DNA from: Aurantiochytrium sp. KH105 | Taxonomy: Eukaryota > Sar > Bigyra > Thraustochytrida > Thraustochytriidae | Direction of reading: 5' to 3' | DNA: 64,000 nucleotides | Assembly (NCBI GenBank): GCA_003116975.1 | Contig: BGKB01000042.1 | Location: forward strand, 124,001-188,000 | Shown here: one piece after another, positions 9,961-20,435 of the stretch | Numbering within the stretch: the first letter of the stretch is position 1 | Layout of the letters: every line of letters begins with the position of its first letter | Program-made: the position numbers and the translations under genes | The notes under the pieces: generated by a model | What the model saw: only the letters and a program-made list of their open reading frames with translations | The model's database searches: none | Told to the model about the DNA's origin: nothing

Positions 9961-10782
9961 GATGCTGCTTGCTTAAGAAATCAGGCGCTGCCTTCTCGAC
10001 GGCAGATGCCGGCCGGCTCAGGGCAAGGAAAGGAATTAGGTGTTTGCCCCAAGCTGAGACTCGGAGATGCCTGGACACCTCCCTGCCCTGCAGCATTCGG
10101 CCTCTTTCGCTCCCAACCAAATGACGTCGCCACTCGGACAGCACGTCTTGCGCACTCTCTTTTATACAAAACCAACTTAGTAACCTCTTTTCTTCCTCTT
10201 GTACTTCTCTGCATCCTAATTTTTACGTATATGCGAAAGCTTTGACTCCACTGTCCATCACAGTTGAGCCGTTTGGTATCCGTTGGCCTGGTCTCTGCCT
10301 TGATTGTACCTAGACAAAACAACTACGGTAGCTAAGAATCGACCACCACTGTGTCACCGCACCCAGGGGATGTATAAGGAGGATGACATGAACACTTTTC
10401 GTCGACGGCCGTGACGCCAGCCACATCCGACCAAAGCGTCGGTGGTGTAACAGTAAGGGCCTGTTCCTGGAAATGGATTCCTGCCTTCTCTCTCAGCCAG
10501 AAAGCAGGAGGTGAAAGAGGAGGGGGAGCATGTATATATACCTACACGGTGAGAAGGCAAGGCACGCCACAGTACTCGGAGATAAAAATTGAAACGCCTC
10601 GATCACGCATGGCGTGGCGAAGAAGGGGGAAGAATAGGAAAGGAAAAAAAAAAAGGAAAAAAGGGCGGGAAATAAAGAAAAGGAAAGAACTCGCTTCAAA
10701 AGTAAAGAACTCGCTATTCGAGGCAGGGTCAGCGCTTCCTTTGTCCCGGCCAACTGATCAGACGCTCTCGATTGGGGTTAAG
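9961..10782. other. intergenic region with purine-rich tract
   Basis: Upstream of the carotenoid oxygenase and downstream of RPC4, both on the minus strand, so it holds a promoter and a 3' end. A purine-rich tract (10611-10700, with an A11 run) lies just past the RPC4 stop; read on the minus strand it is a pyrimidine tract. No gene supported. Confidence 0.5.
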
Positions 10783-12134
10783 TTACAGCATCTCCAAATT
10801 TGGCACAATCTTGATCCGTCCCTTGGTCCCGTTAAGCACAATCATCTCGTTGGCAGGATTACCAAGGTCAGCGCCATCATTCGCCGCTTCCTCAACATCA
10901 GAGTCATCCGCCATGTCAACAGAGTTAGATCGCGGGTTTTTGCCCTTGGCCTTTCGCTTTCTAGTGTCCTTTTTGTTTGACTGGCATCGGAGGAGAACCA
11001 AATCGTCCGCACATGAGACATTGAAACCAGGCACGACACGAAGCTCCGTCGCCGAAGCATCCTCGCCCACAATGTAAGCCTTTCCCGAGCGGCGGATACA
11101 AAGGGTGCCGAGCTTGCCGGACTTGACGTTGGTAAAGGGATTTCTGATCCCAGACTTGACACTCGAACCTGCACCGGGAGCCGACTCCTGGGAGGCGTTA
11201 GCCGCATCGGAACCGCGGCGCCGGCCTCCGCGGCCTGCGCCAGGTTCCTGCTTGACAGGAGGCACGGGCGCTTCATCATCACCGCCGGCACCGGAGGCGT
11301 TTCCATTGCCTTGCTGTTGGGAGCCCTCGTCTTCCTCTTCGTTGATACGCAATTCGGAGGGAATTGGCAAGAGATCGGGAAGCTGGACCAGCAGACAGAG
11401 CCGCGGTTCATCCACGGCTCGCAGACTGGCCGGAGTGGCCTTGAACTTCTCCTCAAGCTCAAAGTGCCGCAGAACGCCGGTGGTGTCCATGCGCTGGACG
11501 TCTGAGCGAACGTGCGGAAGCGTCACCACCGTTCTCCCGGGAATGTCACGGTATAACGAAGGAATCTCGTGCCATCCCTTCCATGCTCGGGCCGCGGGGT
11601 CGGCGCTTCCAACGGCGGCATCATCCTCGTCATCGAGAATGATCACTTCGCCTTCTTCGTCCTCGACGCTCATCATGCCCATGGCATTGCTCGTGGCGCC
11701 CACTTGACCTGCTGCAGCGCGCTGCTCTTGGAGCCGGCGCCGTCCCTCCGAGGAGAGGTTGCCGTCCTCGTCGAGCATGTCCGGATCCACAGCGCCGGCG
11801 AGGCCGCCCTCGAGAGCGCCCACCTGGACGAGGCTGCCGAGCTGCGCGGCACTGCGTCGCCCGTCCGCGGTCCCGCGGCGAGGGAGAGCGTTCGCCTCGA
11901 CTTCGGCGAGCTGCGTCGAGGGCATGAGCTGGCTGGGGATGTCGACCTGCGGCATGCGCCCGCGCCCTCCGCCGCCGCCGCCCCTGCCGCGCCCGCGGCC
12001 GCGGGCCCTGCCGCGGGCCCTGCCGCGCCCGCGCTCATGGTCGCCGCCGCGCGCCGCCTGCGCCGCCGATGCCGCCTGCGCGGGGGCGGCGAGCGGGCCG
12101 GGCGCGGCGGCGGCGGCGGCGCGCGCGGNTCCAT
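10783..12134 (-). CDS. POLR3D: RNA polymerase III subunit RPC4 (RPC53 homologue); start uncertain
   Basis: Subunit of nuclear RNA polymerase III that, with RPC5, works in initiation and termination on tRNA and 5S genes. C-terminal family signatures are clear: LCLLVQLPDLLPIP, then GKLGTLCIRRSGKAYIVGE (the conserved G-K-L-x-x-R-x-SGK block), and a terminal EMIVLNGTKGRIKIVPNLEML matching the usual end. The middle is acidic and Ser/Gln-rich. The first in-frame ATG is at 11955 (390 residues), but upstream in the same frame is an Arg-Gly-rich stretch (11956-12045), typical of RPC4 N-termini. An ATG at 12134 would include it if the ambiguous base at 12129 stands for one more base than shown. I give the span to 12134; the proven part is 10783-11955. 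Divergent from the gene at 12501. Confidence 0.85.
12129..12129. other. ambiguous base (n)
   Basis: The only N in the window, inside very GC-rich sequence next to a GGCC array (12143-12163). It sits five bases downstream (on the minus strand) of an ATG that could be the RPC4 start, so it affects that gene model. Confidence 0.95.
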
Positions 12135-12500
12135 GGCTGGACGGCCGGCCGGCCGGCCGGCCGGCTCGCTGGCTGCAGGCCGCGCCGCGCGGCTCGCGGT
12201 CGGTCCGCGCGCTCCGGTGGCGGCGCGCGCGCTCGCCGGCTCGGCCGCGGGCTCGGCGCGGGCTGTGCCGAGGGAGCGAGACTGCCCGCCCGCGCGGCCG
12301 GGCGGCGCCACCCACGGGTCTCCCGGAGCTCCGGGCGCCGGCGCGGAATTCCGGGCGCGGCGCGGGCCCGCCGGGTGGTCCCGGCGGCGCCGCGGACGCA
12401 GACAGGAGACAGACCTGCAGCGAGCTGCGCGCGGAGAAGGACGCGCGGAGCGGGAGGGACGCCGCTGCCGGAGGGCGCGAGGGGGGAGCGGGGAGCCAGG

Positions 12501-13217
12501 ATGTCGCGGAAGAACAACCTGAAGCGGCGCAAACAGACGGTGGAGTAAGTGGCGGATGGGAGCGGGGATCGAGGCTGGCGCGGCGATGGAGACCCCCGCG
12601 CACGCACGCGAAGCCACCGTGTGGTGGGTGTGCCTGGCGGCCTTGTCTGGCGGGGCCGCGCTGCGCGTCGGGAGAGAGTTACGAGCGCGAAGCATCTGAG
12701 GTTTGGGTGCATCACTTCGTGCGTCGATTCCATGAAGGGTGCTCCGGAAACACAGTGTTCGATGCGCCGCATCGCGAGCGACAGGAACCAAGGGACTAAC
12801 TAACTAACTAACTCACCAACTGCTGCGGTTCGATCGATCCTGAAAAACAACCCGCACAGGTACCAGCAACAGCGCGAACTGGAACTCGCCAAGAAGCGTC
12901 GGGAAAAACAAGAGCGCAAGCAACAAGTGCGTGAGAAGGCAGATCCGGCGAACGCATCGCGAAGTGGCGCTCTCAATGACGACGACGACGATATGGACAT
13001 GGTCGGCGTCGTCGGTGAGGACGTGCGTGAGAAACTGAGCGAGATTAAAAACCCCAAGACCCGCCGGCGCATGGAAAACGAGATTCGACGTTTGGCCTCC
13101 AAGGGAATTATTGTACGCCGCAAGGCAGGCAAGGTACGCACGGCTTCGAAGAAGACGAAATCAGCTTCAAAAGAAACAGAGGGTCAGTCCGAAGAAATGG
13201 AGAGCTCCAAGGAGTAA
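12501..13217 (+). CDS. small basic hypothetical protein, two exons
   Basis: Predicted 133-residue protein. Exon 1 (12501-12544) encodes MSRKNNLKRRKQTV plus a split Glu codon; the intron (12545-12859) starts GTAAGT and ends CACAG; exon 2 (12860-13217) continues in frame. The product is strongly basic and charged: an N-terminal KR-rich helix (RELELAKKRREKQERKQQ), an Asp run (five D) in the middle, and a C-terminal basic helix (KTRRRMENEIRRLASKGIIVRRK) before a Ser/Glu/Lys tail. This composition suits a nucleolar or RNA-associated protein, but no family is recognised. It shares a promoter with RPC4. The gene model is supported by the clean splice sites and the restored frame. Confidence 0.7.
12795..12813 (+). 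repeat. CTAA tandem repeat inside an intron (candidate branch points)
   Basis: Four overlapping CTAAC units lie 46-64 bases before the 3' splice site at 12859. Each contains the core of the classic ACTAAC branch sequence. Confidence 0.6.
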
Positions 13218-13579
13218 GGATTTCCATTCCATCACGTACCGTCTTGAACGGCGAAACGGACGCCTGGACGCAGACGCCAGCAACGATCTGTATTATCTTT
13301 GTTACAAAAACATTTGCTCGTGAACTTTTGTCTCGCTCGAATTCTCAATTTATGTTACAATCGCCACTATACATTCAACTCTAGAAATTCGTGCAAAATG
13401 CCTTCATCCTCCCAGCATTAAATACGGAAAAAGGGAAAAGGAGACCCGGTTTTGTCACGCTCCACTCATGGGGTTCAGATACGGAGATCATGACTTCAGT
13501 TTTCCTTCTTGTGTTGCTGGCAGTGATAGGGCCCATTTCGTCAAAAGGCAATGCAAATGAGTCAAAGCCAAGTATGTGT
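13218..13579. other. convergent 3' intergenic region
   Basis: Short region between the small basic protein gene and the minus-strand kinase gene. No feature seen beyond AT-richer sequence near 13320-13400. Confidence 0.4.
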
Positions 13580-16414
13580 TCAATCCTGCTGATCTGCATC
13601 CGTTCGATTTGCTTCATTGCAAGTTTTCGCCTCTGGCAACGTTATCTCAGAATGCTCGGAAGCATCGCGAGAAATGCAAGAAGCACTGTTCTTTGCGATT
13701 TCCTCCTTCTCTTGTTTCGCCTGTTCAGCTTTCGCCTGTTCCGCTTGCGCACTCTGAAGCGCATCCCGCACACCGGTGAGAAAAGAAGGCATCGAGTTGG
13801 TGTTACGATTCTTGTCAGTCGGCGCGCGCAGCTGAAAATGCGTGCCGGTTGGCGTCGACCCACTGGAACCAGATCGGCGCAGCTGCGGGCTTGAGACAGT
13901 CAACGTGTTCTCTCGCTTTAGCGTTCGCAGAGAGTTCTGCTTGTATTTGAGTGACATATTCTTGTAGTTTGTAAGCGACGAACGCTTCGACACGCCACGC
14001 TGCAGGACCCTGAGAGCTTCGCGGGTTCCTTCGTCAATCTTGACGAGCGACTGATCCGAGTTGGCCGTGGACGTCGAGAAACGTGCAGAGTTCTGTTTGG
14101 TGTCCCCGCCGTTCACGCGAGACATGATATTTTGTAGGTTCTCCACAATACGCTGCGTCACAAAGGCATGGACATCCTCATCGAGATGCTCGATAAAGGT
14201 CTCCCGGTCAAACTTGATCAGAGTGCTGTCTCCGCGCGACCGGCACGTTGCTGTTCGCTTTTGATTCACGAGCATGCCCATTTCGCCAAAGAAGTCGCCC
14301 TCCATTGCTACATAGACACACTTCCAGCCCTCTGGAAAGTTGTCCTGATTGGCCTCCGCGTCAAGAGGGGAGAAGATCTCCACTTCGCCACTGAGAACAA
14401 TGAAGCACGCATCACCCTCGTCGCCAGCCTTGATGATGACGTCGCCGTCTTGGAACTTTTCTCGCGTATAGCAACCGCTAAGAATAATCTGGTCCATAAG
14501 GATTTTATTCAGCTGGGCGTCCTCCTTGTTATCTTCTTCCTCGGAGATTTTCGTGAGATATCGCTGCAGACGGCGTCGAATAATCGTGAAGGGGGGACGT
14601 TGTTTTGGATTTTCGTGCCAGCAATCGGAGATGAGACTGCGAAGATCAGAGGGCAAGTCGGCGGGTAAGGGAAGGCGGTACTTTTCATGGGCAACTCGAT
14701 GCGGGAATTCCATCGCCTCCATCTGGCTCATGGTCTCGAAAGGGTTTAGCTGCGTGTGAATTTCCAAAAGGAGTAGAGCATATGAATACACATCCGCCTT
14801 GCGGTCGTACTTTTCAGCACGTATGACTTCAGGGGCCCTCCAGAAGGGCGTTCCGACCGGTGTCGAGCAGAATTCCTTGATTTGCTTGGAGGTTCCAAAG
14901 TCCGAGACCTTGCCCGTAAATGTGCTCGAGACAAGGATGTTATCGGTCTTGAGATCACGATGAATAAGACCTTGGCCATGCAGAAATGCCATTCCTTTGG
15001 CAATATCAATGGCCAGTTTTGCTTTTGGGTCTTCCCACGTGAGAAGCATGCGTCGGTCGCTCAAAACGGACCGCAAGGATCCCCGACTCATGAGCTCCAG
15101 CACCATGCCGACCATTTCTGACTCGCGCTCCCATGTGACCCCCATCAGTTGTACGATGTTTGGGTGTCGGAGGCCTTTGAGGATCTTCACCTCTGTAATG
15201 AATTGAATGCAGTTCTTCTTGTTCAGCATCGCTCCAGGAAGCATTTTGAAGGCTACAGGCGCCTCCAGATACATGGCCTCGAAGACCTCGCCCATCGCAC
15301 CTCGTCCAACAAAGTCGAGGACTTGGAGATTTTTCGGATCGATGCGAAGTCGTTGCATTGTAGCATTTCCTTCGAGCTGAGCAAAGAATTGGCGAGCGCT
15401 GTCTCCAGCAAATCGGTCATCACCGGTAAAGGACCTCTTTCGTGCTTGCGATGACAAGCTAGCGCCTTTGAGGGACGTGGACTTAAGCAGTCCAAGGTGC
15501 CATGCCATGACGAGTTTGCGGGCTTTAACGCTGGCTGGGGACGCGCCGACGAGCCAACGCCTGCGTTCCACGGCACCTCGGTGCACTGTGCTTGCCGCGA
15601 CGACGCACAGAAGGAAACTCGCGAGAACGCCATCGATGATTTCTCTCGAGGTCACCGAGGAGCCAGAGGTCTTTGCTGCAAGCGCAATGACCGCCGCGAG
15701 CTCTGCCTGGGCGCCAAGCGTTACGAAGAGTACGAGCCGCGATGATTTGGGGGCCAGTAAAACAATAAAGAGAGCGTGCATTACGGTGCCCATGCCTGCA
15801 GTACCGACGGCCTGCACGCGAGCGGCAGTCTGGCAGAGATAGAGCGGCTCACATGAAGAATCGTAGAGAGCCGTGAGAAATGGAAAGGCCCCGATGCACG
15901 TCATGGAGGCGACCAAGCCATCTTGAGCCGTGAGCGTCTTTTCACGGAGTGTGTCGACCGAGCGCACCGCGAACCACCTTACAAAGGCGACCGTCGTAAT
16001 CGCGCTCATCACAAAGACGGGAAGACCGCCAAATAAATAGACGCCACCAGTCTCTAATGACACCACGGCAGCCGCGGCCATGAGAAGAGCGAGGCCGATG
16101 ATGACAAGGTTTTCAACGCGAAGACGCATACTGAGCAATCTCGCATCCTCGGTCTCGCGCTTTGTTTTGATAAAGAACTTTTCCAAAGCATAGAGACGGA
16201 AAGAACCGAGCCATGATGAAACGCAGCGGTCAAGTACGTCTCGCATCTGGGACATTTGCTCGATCTCATTGGGTGCGACGCTGTTGGATTGAATTGTTGT
16301 CATTAGGGGGCCGCCACCGCCGCCGCCACCGCCACCGCCATGGCCGCCATCACCCGGGAAATGAGTGCTCGGAAATTCGCTACCAAAGTCGTTCCATGGT
16401 CGCACAGACGCCAT
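13580..16414 (-). CDS. membrane TKL-type protein kinase with C-terminal cyclic-nucleotide-binding domain
   Basis: 944 residues. After a Gly-rich N-terminus there are about six hydrophobic segments (roughly residues 103-119, 125-147, 167-184, 200-221, 226-247, 259-276), so the protein should sit in a membrane. A complete tyrosine-kinase-like Ser/Thr kinase domain follows: GRGAMGEVF (370-378), Lys390, Glu408, HRDLKTDN (Asp487, Asn492), DFG (Asp505), GTPFWRAPEV and a C-lobe ending near 620. About residues 655-770 form a cyclic-nucleotide-binding fold: FQDGDVIIKAGDEGDACFIVLSGEVEIF is split by sequence from FFGEMGMLVNQKRTATCRS, which has the FGE and R-T-A of a phosphate-binding cassette. The tail is charged, Ala/Lys/Glu-rich coiled coil. 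Unlike PKG, the sensor lies after the kinase. All catalytic residues are present. Nucleotide specificity is not known, though R-T-A leans to cGMP. Confidence 0.88.
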   Translation of the reverse strand: MASVRPWNDFGSEFPSTHFPGDGGHGGGGGGGGGGPLMTTIQSNSVAPNEIEQMSQMRDVLDRCVSSWLGSFRLYALEKFFIKTKRETEDARLLSMRLRVENLVIIGLALLMAAAAVVSLETGGVYLFGGLPVFVMSAITTVAFVRWFAVRSVDTLREKTLTAQDGLVASMTCIGAFPFLTALYDSSCEPLYLCQTAARVQAVGTAGMGTVMHALFIVLLAPKSSRLVLFVTLGAQAELAAVIALAAKTSGSSVTSREIIDGVLASFLLCVVAASTVHRGAVERRRWLVGASPASVKARKLVMAWHLGLLKSTSLKGASLSSQARKRSFTGDDRFAGDSARQFFAQLEGNATMQRLRIDPKNLQVLDFVGRGAMGEVFEAMYLEAPVAFKMLPGAMLNKKNCIQFITEVKILKGLRHPNIVQLMGVTWERESEMVGMVLELMSRGSLRSVLSDRRMLLTWEDPKAKLAIDIAKGMAFLHGQGLIHRDLKTDNILVSSTFTGKVSDFGTSKQIKEFCSTPVGTPFWRAPEVIRAEKYDRKADVYSYALLLLEIHTQLNPFETMSQMEAMEFPHRVAHEKYRLPLPADLPSDLRSLISDCWHENPKQRPPFTIIRRRLQRYLTKISEEEDNKEDAQLNKILMDQIILSGCYTREKFQDGDVIIKAGDEGDACFIVLSGEVEIFSPLDAEANQDNFPEGWKCVYVAMEGDFFGEMGMLVNQKRTATCRSRGDSTLIKFDRETFIEHLDEDVHAFVTQRIVENLQNIMSRVNGGDTKQNSARFSTSTANSDQSLVKIDEGTREALRVLQRGVSKRSSLTNYKNMSLKYKQNSLRTLKRENTLTVSSPQLRRSGSSGSTPTGTHFQLRAPTDKNRNTNSMPSFLTGVRDALQSAQAEQAKAEQAKQEKEEIAKNSASCISRDASEHSEITLPEAKTCNEANRTDADQQD

Positions 16415-17976
16415 TTGCGAGACGTGCGCCTGCTAGCCGAGCCTGCCAAAGTAAGGCACGCTCGTGTGAAGATGGAGCAAGTCCCGCGCGCCCGTGACCA
16501 CTGCCACAGGCCGCCTTTCTTGCGCCCCGTGGCCACGCGTGGCGACGGTGATTGCTATGTTCTATTGCTCCCTCCTTCCTTGCGCCTAAAGGCCGAGCAA
16601 AATTCAAAAAACGACTCCGATACTTTGGAGTGAAAAACACATTTTGTGCGCGCGCACCTTGGGTCCGGTGTGGACGAGAACGCTAGGTGATTAGCTGAAA
16701 CCGGAGACCGAAAAACCAGCGCTCGGCCTACACAGTGGCGGAGAAAGAAAAAACACTTTTACGCGGATTGGCTTGCTTGGTTGCTTAGTTGCTTGGTTGC
16801 TTGACAGTATTTGCCTCTCAGAAAGCTCAAAAGGCTTGCGATCTGCACGGCAATGGACGTTCGACATGCGAAAGCTTCAATTCGCTGCAAGGAGAGAGTG
16901 ATCAGGACATAAAATGTTGAATTTCCTTTTCTCTCTACTACCGTGCGAGTGATCTCGTTCTCGGCCCCTCTTTCAAGCGTCGGTCAGACTGCGTCGCGAG
17001 TGGCGGCAGAAGTCGACTCATCGGAAGGAAAAGGAGACCAAAACCTTGTTGTTGGCCTGCCCGTTTAACTCTTGACGCCTTCGTCTCTTGCAACGTAAAA
17101 TAGTGGAACATGAACAAAAGGAAATCCCTCCAATAGCCCTACTTTGGTCGCTGACCATCATGATGAAGCCTGATATGGAGATGAATTCATTCAAGTTCAA
17201 GAGTTCAAGTTCAAGTTCAACGGAAACATCAACGGACAAATGCTTTTGGAAGGCAAGGCGAACTCATTCCGAAGAAGCATTGAGAGCAAGAGAGAGAGAG
17301 AGAGAGATGGCCAATGCCAAATGAGCAAGACGGTTCGCGTCTTCACTCATGTGACAGGTGTCAAGGAAAGAAAGAAAACGTACTTGCCTCCATAGGCCGG
17401 AGCAAGCGCGCATTCGAGGGGTTGCCCTGAAAAAACAAGACAAAACACACATAAAGAAGGTATACATCGCTCGCGTGGTTCCAAATATCTCGGTACGATA
17501 CGCCTGCGCCGCAACGCCAACCCTTTCTCCTTTCCTACTCTCATAACCCCCCCCCCCCTGCCCCCCCCCCTCTTTCTCCCTACTCCCTTTTACCTTGTCG
17601 GGAAACGCCTCTACGGGAAAAGAGTCGAGGGAGGGGGCAGCGGGCACAATTTTGATTGAGGCGGGACCTCGCTCAAGGAAAGCAAAACATTCGTTTCTCT
17701 AACCAGTAGCCTGCCTGCGTGCCTGCAGACCTGGGTAGTCCTGATTGTCATTTCATTTCGAGCACGCAACTAACTGGCCGCGCAAGCGGCGCGAACGGAG
17801 CTGCTTTGTGCAGCCGAGGGGTACTTGGACCGAACCTGCGCACTTGCGCAAGAGAGCGTTCTTGCGAAACGCAAGGCAAGACGCGAGGGTCGCGACCTTC
17901 GCTTGGCAATTGCTCGGTAGATCGCTCACCCAACATCTGGATTCCAAAGGCTTCTCTGTTGACTTAGCCTGCCACG
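16415..17976. promoter_or_regulatory. divergent intergenic region between membrane kinase (-) and RGS protein (+)
   Basis: 1.56 kb. Contains TTGCTTGG repeats (16768-16803), TTCAAG repeats (17189-17220), an AG run (17288-17307), a dispersed repeat (17309-17388) and two adjacent C runs (C12 at 17547-17558 and C10 at 17561-17570). No gene supported on either strand. Confidence 0.5.
17309..17388. repeat. short dispersed repeat, copy 2
   Basis: Partner of 2707-2773; identical at GCAAGACGGTTCGCGT and similar on both sides, with a 10-12 base length difference in the middle. Confidence 0.5.
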
Positions 17977-19674
17977 ATGGGCGCCTGCTTGAGCAAGGGC
18001 AAGGCCAGCTCGGCAGGGAATAAAATCCTCCCCACGGGCGTCAATGGCTCGCTTGAGCTGACACAGACTGACAAAGACTTTCGCACAATGGTTTACCGAA
18101 AGCGACGGCTTTCAGACACCACGCTGACGAAAATCGTGGATGACCCCATCGTTTCGCACACATTTCGGCAATTCCTCGCCGGAGAGCTTGGAGAGCAAAA
18201 GCTCGAGTTCTTTCTGGCCACCGAGAAGTATCGGATGCTTCCCTCAGAGACATCGCTTAGCTCGTTACAGGCAGAGGCGGAGACCATGGTGAACAATTTT
18301 GTGGGCGAGGACGGCAACCTGCGCACTGAGCTTGGCATCGACACAGTCACTTGCGATCAGCTCCTGCAAGATTTGCAGGCACGGCAAGTCGCAACGACTT
18401 CGCATAGCAGCAGCTTTGCAGCCAAGGACGGGAAGCGACTACGCTACGAGGTGACATGCACGAATCCAGACGTCCTACGCCGCGCCTTTCTCTTGGCCGC
18501 CATGAAGACGTTCCAACAGCTCAAATTCGAGTATCTTCCTGCATTCATGACGAGCAAAGCATTCTCGGATCTGCGTGGAGAGGAAGGATTTTTCGCCGAC
18601 GAGCAAGACGCCATTGAAAAGGCAGGTAAACTTTTGGAGGACATGGACATTACATACATGATCAGCAATCCGATTGGGCACCACTACTTGTGTCAATACG
18701 CAGAAAAGGTATCGGCCTTTGATGGCCTTGGTCTTGAGGTTCTTGACCTGTACGAGCAGCTCACAACCTATTCGCACCTTTACGACGTGAATGCACGGGC
18801 CAAAAGACTTTTTCGCCTCATCAGACGGCATGCAGACCTCGCGAGCAAATTTCCAGCCATGCAACGTCTCCTCGACGATCGGGACGAGAACCCTCAAAAG
18901 TATGACAAGCCCAGTGCTGCGGTGCTCAAGGAGCTTGAGGACGAGGTGTTGATGCTTCTACGGACAATTGAAGCAGACTTCCGCGCAAGCGAAGTCTTCA
19001 AGTCGATGACCAAGCAGATCGCCACAAGCTCGCTCGCGGACATTGACAAGATCAATACCCTCAACGTACGCCGATCAACGCGCAAGACGATCGCAGACCT
19101 GGAGAACTTTGCGGAGCAGCGAAACCTCAAGGCGATCGAGGAAGCAAACGTTACGCTCGAGACGGTGCTTATGAACTCCCAGGGACTCGTCTTTTTCCGG
19201 AAATTTGCCATTCAAAACTTTATGGAGGACAGCATTCTTTTTTGGATTGCCGTTGAAAGGTACAAGGACGCGCTCACCGAGATGGGCTCGGCGCGCAACT
19301 TCGAATTTATGCAATCCGCGGGAAATGGCCTTGCACGGGATTTCCTGCAGGACGACTCGCCCATGCAAATTAATGTAAGTGCGGAACTTCGCGAAAATAC
19401 TCTGGGTGCTTTCCGGAACGAGGCCACCTGCAGCCTCGCTGTCTTTGACAAGGCCCAGGAAGAGGTCTTCAAGCTCTTGCATCACAATTTGTGGCGTAAG
19501 TTTCGGGAGACTCCGCGCTTCAAGTACCTCATTAAGCGCTTCAAGGAGCGTGAGTTTATTCGTGAAACCCAAGGACATGTCGGCCAGGCTGCACTCGACC
19601 AGCGGAGGTCGTCCCTGCGTCTGCCCATCTTCAATGATGATGATGTGCAAACAGTCGACCAGAACAAGGCTTAG
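17977..19674 (+). CDS. RGS-domain protein with three RGS-like modules and an acylated N-terminus
   Basis: 565 residues. RGS domains bind G-alpha subunits and speed GTP hydrolysis. Starting MGACLSKGK, the protein carries a myristoylation/palmitoylation signal like the PKG-like kinase at 5012. Three RGS-type cores can be read: about residues 48-130 (SHTFRQFLAGELGEQKLEFF then LATEKYR), about 229-330 (HHYLCQYAEKVSAFDGLGLE then VLDLYEQL) and about 395-530 (GLVFFRKFAIQNFMEDSILF then WIAVERYKD). The third is most canonical. The second is the most diverged. The ends of the modules contain the expected later helices (for example LARDFLQDDSPMQINVS near residue 445). Single exon. I am sure of the family, less so that all three modules are active. 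Confidence 0.88.
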   Translation: MGACLSKGKASSAGNKILPTGVNGSLELTQTDKDFRTMVYRKRRLSDTTLTKIVDDPIVSHTFRQFLAGELGEQKLEFFLATEKYRMLPSETSLSSLQAEAETMVNNFVGEDGNLRTELGIDTVTCDQLLQDLQARQVATTSHSSSFAAKDGKRLRYEVTCTNPDVLRRAFLLAAMKTFQQLKFEYLPAFMTSKAFSDLRGEEGFFADEQDAIEKAGKLLEDMDITYMISNPIGHHYLCQYAEKVSAFDGLGLEVLDLYEQLTTYSHLYDVNARAKRLFRLIRRHADLASKFPAMQRLLDDRDENPQKYDKPSAAVLKELEDEVLMLLRTIEADFRASEVFKSMTKQIATSSLADIDKINTLNVRRSTRKTIADLENFAEQRNLKAIEEANVTLETVLMNSQGLVFFRKFAIQNFMEDSILFWIAVERYKDALTEMGSARNFEFMQSAGNGLARDFLQDDSPMQINVSAELRENTLGAFRNEATCSLAVFDKAQEEVFKLLHHNLWRKFRETPRFKYLIKRFKEREFIRETQGHVGQAALDQRRSSLRLPIFNDDDVQTVDQNKA

Positions 19675-20435
19675 CGGGAGAACTCAAGATGACCTTTTGT
19701 TTTTGTTGTTTTTTTGTTTCTTTCGCTTCTTTCTTTTCTTTTCTTTTCTTTTCTTTTCTTTTCTTTTCTTTTCTTTTCTTTTCTTTTCTTTTCTTTTCTT
19801 TTCTTTTGTTGCCTGGTGAAATTTGCAATGATGCTTTTGGACCGAATGTATGCGTTCAATCCTTGGGCTTCAAGATGCCTGCTCGCGACGGTGACCCTCA
19901 AGGGGTGCTAAGACCAAGGGTTTGGTCCATGAAAAGCAAGCGAGAGTGCGCACAGTTCACAAGAGATGCCGCAAGGATGCGACACGTTGTACGCACAACG
20001 TACGAGCCAGTTTTTTTACCTTTTCTATTTTCGAATCCGTTTGACTTGACAAATGTTCGCGCGTCCCTATTGTTTTTGATCGTTTCCTTGGCGAGAATGA
20101 CTTATGTTTTTCTGCCTTTTCTTGACATGTTCGATTATATCCGATCCATTCAAAGATACTGCAGCTGTTTCTGATTGTTTCCTTGGCAAGAATAACTTCA
20201 CTGTTTTTACTGGTTCTTGACCTGAACATCTTTATCCGAGTCAGCTGTAGTTGCGACGGGAGCGCTTCCCGTTCGAGCTCATGTCTCGTCAATTTGCCTT
20301 GGAGAATGGAAAGAAAAATGGTCATGTTGTTGCAGCCAAGAACGACAAGGAAAACAGCGCGGAGTGGAGCCTAAACAGAATTACGCTGGAGGGACACACA
20401 CGCAACAATGATAAAGATTACCACTCGTCGTATCG
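19675..20435. other. convergent intergenic region with TTTTC array
   Basis: Between the RGS gene and the lipoate-ligase-like gene. Beyond the microsatellite at 19731-19808 it is AT-richer and gene-free as far as I can see. A near-duplicate TTTCCTTGG.AAGAAT phrase occurs at 20085-20099 and 20177-20192. Confidence 0.5.
19731..19808. repeat. TTTTC pentanucleotide array
   Basis: About fifteen tandem TTTTC units, 57 bases after the RGS gene stop codon, probably in or just after its 3' untranslated region. Confidence 0.95.

Noticed and set aside
11569..12799. Long plus-strand frames across the RPC4 locus
   Set aside because: Antisense of RPC4 in GC-rich DNA; Ala/Arg/Pro-rich with no conserved motif.
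19731..19808. Regular repeats considered as a CRISPR-like array
   Set aside because: Simple TTTTC microsatellite with no spacers; no CRISPR or cas feature anywhere, as expected for a eukaryote.
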